Assembly: GCA_030673995.1 (NCBI GenBank)
Contig: DAOUYU010000035.1
Coordinates: 1 to 11,898, forward strand
Direction of reading: 5' to 3'
From: Candidatus Aminicenantota bacterium
GTDB taxonomy: Bacteria; Acidobacteriota; Aminicenantia; Aminicenantales; Aminicenantaceae
Length of the DNA stretch: 11,898 nucleotides
The notes under the pieces are model-generated. The model was given only the letters and a program-made list of their open reading frames with translations, did not search any database and was not told the DNA's origin. Shown in pieces: positions 7,002 to 11,898 of this stretch; position 1 is the first letter of the stretch; each line of letters starts with the position of its first letter. The position numbers and the translations under genes were made by a program.

Positions 7002-7030
7002 TTTATACTTAAAACCTTATTCTATGTCAA
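7002..7030 (-). promoter_or_regulatory. Strong sigma70-like promoter of the acyl-CoA dehydrogenase
   Basis: On the - strand, a perfect TTGACA (7030-7025), exactly 17 bp of spacer and TATAAA (7007-7002). The -35 box contains the TGA stop codon (7029-7027) of the upstream radical SAM gene, so the promoter is partly inside that gene. The predicted transcript would begin near 6995, about 45 bases before the GTG start. Confidence 0.7.
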
Positions 7031-9570
7031 TTTTTTAAATGCTTCTCAAACAAAATCTTTTCACGGGCCATAGCAAAAACAGGATTTTTCATTTGGAAGA
7101 TATTCTCCGCGATTTCCTGAGAACGGATACTTTTTTGTGGAGAGTACATTAAAGAGATAAAAAGCTTGCCTGATTTTCGATCGAGGAATATATCTTCAAT
7201 ACATTCATTTTCATTTTTTGCCAAAAAATTATCTACTAATTTCTCGATTATTTCGAAATGATCAGAAGAACAAGCAGAGTTTTCCTTGCGGATTGCTTCC
7301 AATGCTTCACTAACCTCTTGGTTCTTTACATCGATGGAATAAGCCAAAGTTTTTATCCCTTTGCTTAAAGAAGACTCAAAATTTTCTAGCCTTCTCAAGC
7401 TCAAAAATTTGATTCCTGAAGGAAGATATTTGTTCATCCGGGAAACAAACTTTTTTTCTTCGAAGTGATAGAGGGATCTAAAATCCAAACATTCCGCTTT
7501 TCCTTCCATCCCTAAAGGAAGAGCAGGAGGATAAGAAATAAGCATTTTTGGATGGAAACCTCCCGAATGGACAACTGAAATACCGGCCCTCCGGAAAGAC
7601 CTCTGGATAGTATTGTTCAAGTCAATTTGAGATATGAAGCGCGCGGCATTGAGCTTCGAATAAAAAGCGTGATAGCGTAATGCTTCTGGGGTCATCTTCC
7701 CAAAAAATGTGAAATCTCCCGATGAAATTTTTATCTTCTCCGGAAATTCTCTTTCCAACGATGTCGAATAAGCACATCCCTTACAAAGCTCACATTTAGA
7801 GTCGAGACAGGACAGGGTTCGCTCCTCTTTTATGGCCTTGCCCCATTCCTTGAGAAGATGAGACTTTTTTATTCCGGTGTCAATATGCTCCCAGGGCAGG
7901 GTTTCCTTTTTCTCCAACGGTCCAAGGTAAAGACCATAATCGATATTTTCAGATATAAAAGCCTCCTCCCAGGTGCTGAATTTGAAACATTCCGTCCAAC
8001 TGTCAAACCGGGCTCCTTTTTTCCAGGATGATAAGAGAACCCGGCTTATCTGCCTGTCTCCTCGGGAAAAAACAGCTTCAAGAATAGAATTTTTTGGAGG
8101 ATGCTTTTTAAATCTGACAAAAGGGTATTTTCTCAGCCGGGATTTAAGAAACTTGTATTTTTCAATTAAAACGTTCTCATCTTCCATTTTAATCCATTGA
8201 AAAGGAGTATGAGGTTTGGGGATAAATGATGCGACACTGAGATTGATATGAGGTGCTGTTTTGAGAGTTTTATAGCCAATTTTAACAACTTCTTCCACAA
8301 GGCTTACTATCCCCTCTAAATCTTCGTCTCTTTCTGTGGGCAGTCCGATCATAAAATATAGCTTAATGAGTCTCCATCCGTGAGAAAAAGCATTCTGCAA
8401 GGCCTTTCTGAGCTCTTCATCTGTCAATTTCTTATTGATGACCCGGCGTAATCTCTCTGTCCCGGCCTCTGGAACTAAAGTAAATCCAGTCCTTCTGACT
8501 TTCATAATATTTTCGGTTACATCTGAGGATAAGCCTTTAGGCCTCATGGATGACAATGAAAGAGAAACTTTTTGTTTTTCCAGTTTTTCCATTAAAATCT
8601 CAACTGTTTTATCAAGGTAAGGATAATCGCTTATAGAAAGAGAAGACAATGAAACATCTTCATAACCTGTTGAGCGAAGACTCTTCAGGGCTTTTCTTAT
8701 GACAAAAGAAGGACTCTTTACTCGTGGTGGAAAATAAATACTCGATGCCTGACAAAATCTGCATTTCTGAGAACATCCTCTTTCCACTTCAAGTGCCACT
8801 CTGTCAAAAATGACCTTGGTATTTGGAACCAAAATATTTTCTGGAAAAGGTGCTTCACTAAAAGAAGAAAGAATCCTCTTTTCAACTTTAGCTGGCACAT
8901 CATGCTCTGGCTTTACATACAGAAGATTAGAATTTGGGTTCTTATAGGGAGTATAAAAAGAGGGCACATATACTCCTTTTATCTTTGCCATTTCTTTCAA
9001 AACGACACCTTTCTCCTTCATTTCTTTCTTCAAGCTCATGTATTTCTCAACAATTTCTATGACAGCTTCCTCTCCATCTCCAATAAGAAACAGGTCGAAA
9101 ATGTCAGCCACCGGTTCAGGATTAAAAGCCGCGGGACCTCCCGCAATAACCAATGGATATTCCAGATCCCTATCTGATGAAAAAGGAGGAATATGCCCCA
9201 GATCAAGGATAGTCAGAATGTTCGAATAATTGAGTTCGTAGAGAAGAGAAAAACCTAATACATCGAACTGGTCAAGCGGGATTTTGTTCTCAAGGGAGTA
9301 TAGAGGAATATTTCTGGACCGAAGTTTCTCTTCAAAATCAATCCAGGGAGCAAAAACTCTCTCGGCCAAAAAAGAAGGACAGCTATTAAGAATAGAATAA
9401 AGAATTTTTTGGCCAAGATAGGACATCCCAACCTCATAAAGTTCAGGAAAAACAAGAGCAATCCTGGCCTTTACCTGCTTGGGGTCTTTTTTTATCTCAT
9501 TCCATTCACCGCCTAAATAACGTGCGGGCTTCTCCACATCCTTTAACAGCTCTTCTAAATCAATCTTCAT
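7027..9570 (-). CDS. Fused TIGR03960 radical SAM / DUF2344 protein
   Basis: An 847-residue protein joining two families that are often encoded by separate adjacent genes: a TIGR03960-type radical SAM protein and a TIGR03936/DUF2344 domain. Residues about 30-175 form a cobalamin-binding-like domain (RIALVFPELYEVGMSYLG, then GPAAFNPEPVADIFDLFLIGDGE); I see no classical D-x-H-x2-G motif, so cobalamin binding is uncertain. The radical SAM core has C-x3-C-x2-C at Cys266, Cys270 and Cys273 (GCSQKCRFC), followed by the barrel to about 510. A second cysteine cluster C-x4-C-x2-C-x2-C (588, 593, 596, 599) may hold another Fe-S cluster or zinc. DUF2344 runs from about 632 (RYHAFYSKLNAARFISQIDL, then GGFHPKMLISYPPALPLGMEG) to the end. 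The reaction is unknown; family neighbours (RNase G, L21, L27 genes) hint at RNA or ribosome biology, but none are here. AAGGA eight bases upstream supports the ATG at 9570. Confidence 0.9.
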   Translation of the reverse strand: MKIDLEELLKDVEKPARYLGGEWNEIKKDPKQVKARIALVFPELYEVGMSYLGQKILYSILNSCPSFLAERVFAPWIDFEEKLRSRNIPLYSLENKIPLDQFDVLGFSLLYELNYSNILTILDLGHIPPFSSDRDLEYPLVIAGGPAAFNPEPVADIFDLFLIGDGEEAVIEIVEKYMSLKKEMKEKGVVLKEMAKIKGVYVPSFYTPYKNPNSNLLYVKPEHDVPAKVEKRILSSFSEAPFPENILVPNTKVIFDRVALEVERGCSQKCRFCQASSIYFPPRVKSPSFVIRKALKSLRSTGYEDVSLSSLSISDYPYLDKTVEILMEKLEKQKVSLSLSSMRPKGLSSDVTENIMKVRRTGFTLVPEAGTERLRRVINKKLTDEELRKALQNAFSHGWRLIKLYFMIGLPTERDEDLEGIVSLVEEVVKIGYKTLKTAPHINLSVASFIPKPHTPFQWIKMEDENVLIEKYKFLKSRLRKYPFVRFKKHPPKNSILEAVFSRGDRQISRVLLSSWKKGARFDSWTECFKFSTWEEAFISENIDYGLYLGPLEKKETLPWEHIDTGIKKSHLLKEWGKAIKEERTLSCLDSKCELCKGCAYSTSLEREFPEKIKISSGDFTFFGKMTPEALRYHAFYSKLNAARFISQIDLNNTIQRSFRRAGISVVHSGGFHPKMLISYPPALPLGMEGKAECLDFRSLYHFEEKKFVSRMNKYLPSGIKFLSLRRLENFESSLSKGIKTLAYSIDVKNQEVSEALEAIRKENSACSSDHFEIIEKLVDNFLAKNENECIEDIFLDRKSGKLFISLMYSPQKSIRSQEIAENIFQMKNPVFAMAREKILFEKHLKN

Positions 9571-9600
9571 CCTTCATGTCCTTATTTCTTACAGGTATTC

Positions 9601-9629
9601 ATTATCAGTCATCCTTGTATAATTTTCAA
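9601..9629 (-). promoter_or_regulatory. Sigma70-like promoter of the radical SAM gene
   Basis: On the - strand, TTGAAA (9629-9624), a 17-bp spacer and GATAAT (9606-9601), each one mismatch from consensus. The transcript would start near 9594 and give a roughly 24-base leader carrying the AAGGA site. This makes the radical SAM gene a separate transcription unit from mrdA-rodA despite the shared direction. Confidence 0.6.
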
Positions 9630-9681
9630 TTCTCCATTTGTTCTTCTCATCGTCTGCGTAATTCGCTACGCTTAGACATTA

Positions 9682-9733
9682 AAAAAAGGGGACAGGCAAC
9701 TTTTCTTGAAAAAAGTAGCCTGTCCCCTTTTTT
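9682..9733. repeat. Long AAAAAAGGGGACAGGC inverted repeat (hairpin)
   Basis: Arms of 23 bases (9682-9704 and 9711-9733) pair with a single mismatch (A9698/A9717) around a 6-nt loop. Arm sequence is AAAAAAGGGGACAGGC followed by AACTTTT. The terminal AAAAAAGGGGACAG is identical to the palindromes at 4621-4710, so this is a third, longer member of the same family. T-runs at both ends would let it terminate transcription on either strand; on the - strand it lies downstream of rodA. Confidence 0.8.
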
Positions 9734-9766
9734 CCTGCTCCCTTCTTTTCTTATTTATCAAGGCGA

Positions 9767-9903
9767 AGGCTGAGTGTTGTAAAAACCGTGAGCAAGGCTG
9801 AACGGGCATGGTTCCTCTCCCGAAGGGAGGGGAGAGTGAAGCCTGCATCCGAGCAGGATTTCCTCGCTGGGGAAATCCTGCGTGTTTTCTAAACACTCAG
9901 CCT
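9767..9903. repeat. 137-bp element with perfect 12-bp terminal inverted repeats
   Basis: AGGCTGAGTGTT (9767-9778) and AACACTCAGCCT (9892-9903) are exact inverted copies. Inside are two further hairpins: GCAGGATTTCC / GGAAATCCTGC (9853-9863 / 9871-9881, perfect 11-bp stem, 7-nt loop) and TCCTCTCCC / GGGAGGGGA (9813-9821 / 9825-9833, loop GAA, one G-T pair). The right end is 5 bp from the rodA stop. Only a 2-bp GA is repeated at both flanks. It may be a miniature transposable element, a repetitive extragenic sequence, or a structured 3' untranslated RNA of mrdA-rodA. Confidence 0.6.
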
Positions 9904-9908
9904 GAGCC

Positions 9909-10989
9909 TCATACGTTGACAAACCTTCGCATTTTGACGTTTAAGACAAGGGATACTCCTATATAATTGGTAAGGAGAGAGGAGCCACCGTAACTAAGCA
10001 AAGGAAGCGGCACCCCTGCTATGGGAAAAAGCCCAATGATCATCATCACATTGATAAGAAATTGGAAGGTAATCATCATTGAAACCAGGAAAATAATATA
10101 GACCCCTGCCCTATCGCTCGAATACCCGATAGATTGAAATAATCTTAAAAGGAAAATTAGGTAAAAAAACATGGTTAAAACAACACCTATGAAGCCAAAT
10201 TCCTCTCCTATAACAGAAAAAACAAAATCTGTATGTCGGGCAGGCAGGAACCTCAACTGACTTTGGGTTCCCTTTTTATAACCCTTTCCCAAAAATCCTC
10301 CTGAACCAACCGCAATCTTTGACTGTATAATATGATAACCCGAACCCAAAGGGTCTTTTCCAGGAAAAATCAGAGTAGTCAATCTCTTTTTTTGATAATC
10401 TTTAAGCACAAAATTCCATCCGATAACACCAAGAATTATTGTAAAAATCAACATATAAACGATTGCCTTTCTGTTTAATCCAGCCAATATGAGCGAAGCC
10501 AGATAAATGGGAACATAACTCAAGGCCGTTCCTAAATCAGGCTGCACGCCAACGAGAAAAACAGGAAGAGCAACAAGAACACCGCTAATCAATCCTTTCC
10601 TCCAGGTAAGATATTCATCCCTAAATTTTAAAAAGATTGTGGTCAGGAGAAGAATGATTATTATTTTTGTAATTTCAGAAGGCTGAGCGTAAAAAAATGG
10701 AAGTTTGATCCAACTCCTGGCTCCTCCCAGGAACTTGCCAAAGAATAAAATTCCTGCAAGTATCCCGATCATTACGATGTATAGATAAAACGAATAAGTT
10801 ACAAGTGTTCTATAATCGATGAAAAGGAACAGAAAAAGAGCTATTGAGCTCAGAACTATCCATAAGATTTGTCTCAGGTAATAATCTCCAGGCAAGTAAT
10901 GAGAGGCACTGTAGATAAATACCACTCCAAAAGCTGAGTTCAAGATCAGCAGTCCTATCAGAATCCAATCAATATTTTGGGTGAGATTT

Positions 10990-11000
<11 letters not shown>
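9909..11000 (-). CDS. rodA: RodA, SEDS peptidoglycan glycosyltransferase
   Basis: A 363-residue polytopic protein of the SEDS family, which polymerises lipid II into glycan strands during rod-shaped elongation, working with PBP2. About ten hydrophobic segments are visible. Family marks are GARSW (93-97), QPSEITK (106-112), QPDLGTAL (153-160), the extracellular loop GYKKGTQSQLRFLPARHTDFVFSVIGEE (240-267) and AGVPLPLLSYGGSS (328-341). Asp258 in HTDF aligns with the aspartate reported as essential in other RodA proteins. I chose ATG at 11000 rather than the upstream ATG at 11117, because the first 39 residues of the longer frame only overlap mrdA and add non-family sequence. The chosen start overlaps the mrdA stop by 11 bp, so translation is likely coupled to mrdA; the ribosome site (AGAAAGA) is weak. 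Confidence 0.95.

Positions 11001-11898
<898 letters not shown>

Larger units (their letters stand above)
9571..9908. other. Spacer between rodA and the radical SAM gene
   Basis: These 338 bases hold no gene. In - strand order they contain the 137-bp inverted-repeat element adjoining rodA (9767-9903), the long GGGGACAGGC hairpin (9682-9733), a small bulged hairpin (GTCT-GCGTA / TACGC-TT-AGAC, 9652-9677), and the promoter of the radical SAM gene (9601-9629). Open frames seen across it on both strands are products of the repeats. Confidence 0.6.

Noticed and set aside
9522..9896. Open frames on both strands across the rodA to radical SAM spacer
   Set aside because: Their sequence comes from the inverted repeats and overlaps the radical SAM start; no ribosome sites or domains.

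Overview
The window is ordinary bacterial chromosome of roughly 40-45% GC by eye. It holds eight protein-coding genes I am confident of and a set of short palindromic repeats in the spaces between them. It contains no rRNA, tRNA, CRISPR array, phage gene or intact transposase that I can recognise. The ExbD membrane helix (PNVVPLCDVLLVLLIIFMVITP-like), the peptide transport genes and the cell-shape cluster next to a TIGR03960-type radical SAM gene would fit an Acidobacteriota/Aminicenantes-like lineage. That placement is inferred from recalled similarity and is weak.

Left part, + strand (1-4490): a two-domain ACT protein with a good extended -10 promoter; then a gene-poor gap with one possible 22-codon leader ORF; then an OPT-family oligopeptide transporter and a CstA-family transporter 37 bp apart, probably co-transcribed. 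Both transporters belong to families linked to peptide, amino-acid or pyruvate uptake, so this looks like a nutrient-scavenging unit.

Middle (4491-5802): a gene-free 373-bp space packed with palindromes, then a divergent pair with back-to-back sigma70-like promoters. To the left is a 90-aa TIGR04076-type protein. To the right is a solitary ExbD/TolR-like protein with no ExbB/TolQ in view.

Right part, - strand (5803-11898), read from right to left: the C-terminal half of penicillin-binding protein 2 (mrdA), rodA overlapping it by 11 bp, a 338-bp spacer with two inverted-repeat structures, a large fused radical SAM/DUF2344 protein, and an acyl-CoA dehydrogenase. mrdA and rodA form the elongasome peptidoglycan synthase pair. 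The radical SAM gene and the acyl-CoA dehydrogenase each have their own recognisable promoter; the -35 box of the latter covers the stop codon of the former.

The most unusual content is between genes: a family of AAAAAAGGGGACAG palindromes, a 137-bp element with perfect 12-bp terminal inverted repeats abutting the rodA stop, and an 11-unit GAA repeat giving ten consecutive glutamates inside the PBP2 transpeptidase domain. I see no convincing new defence or metabolic system.
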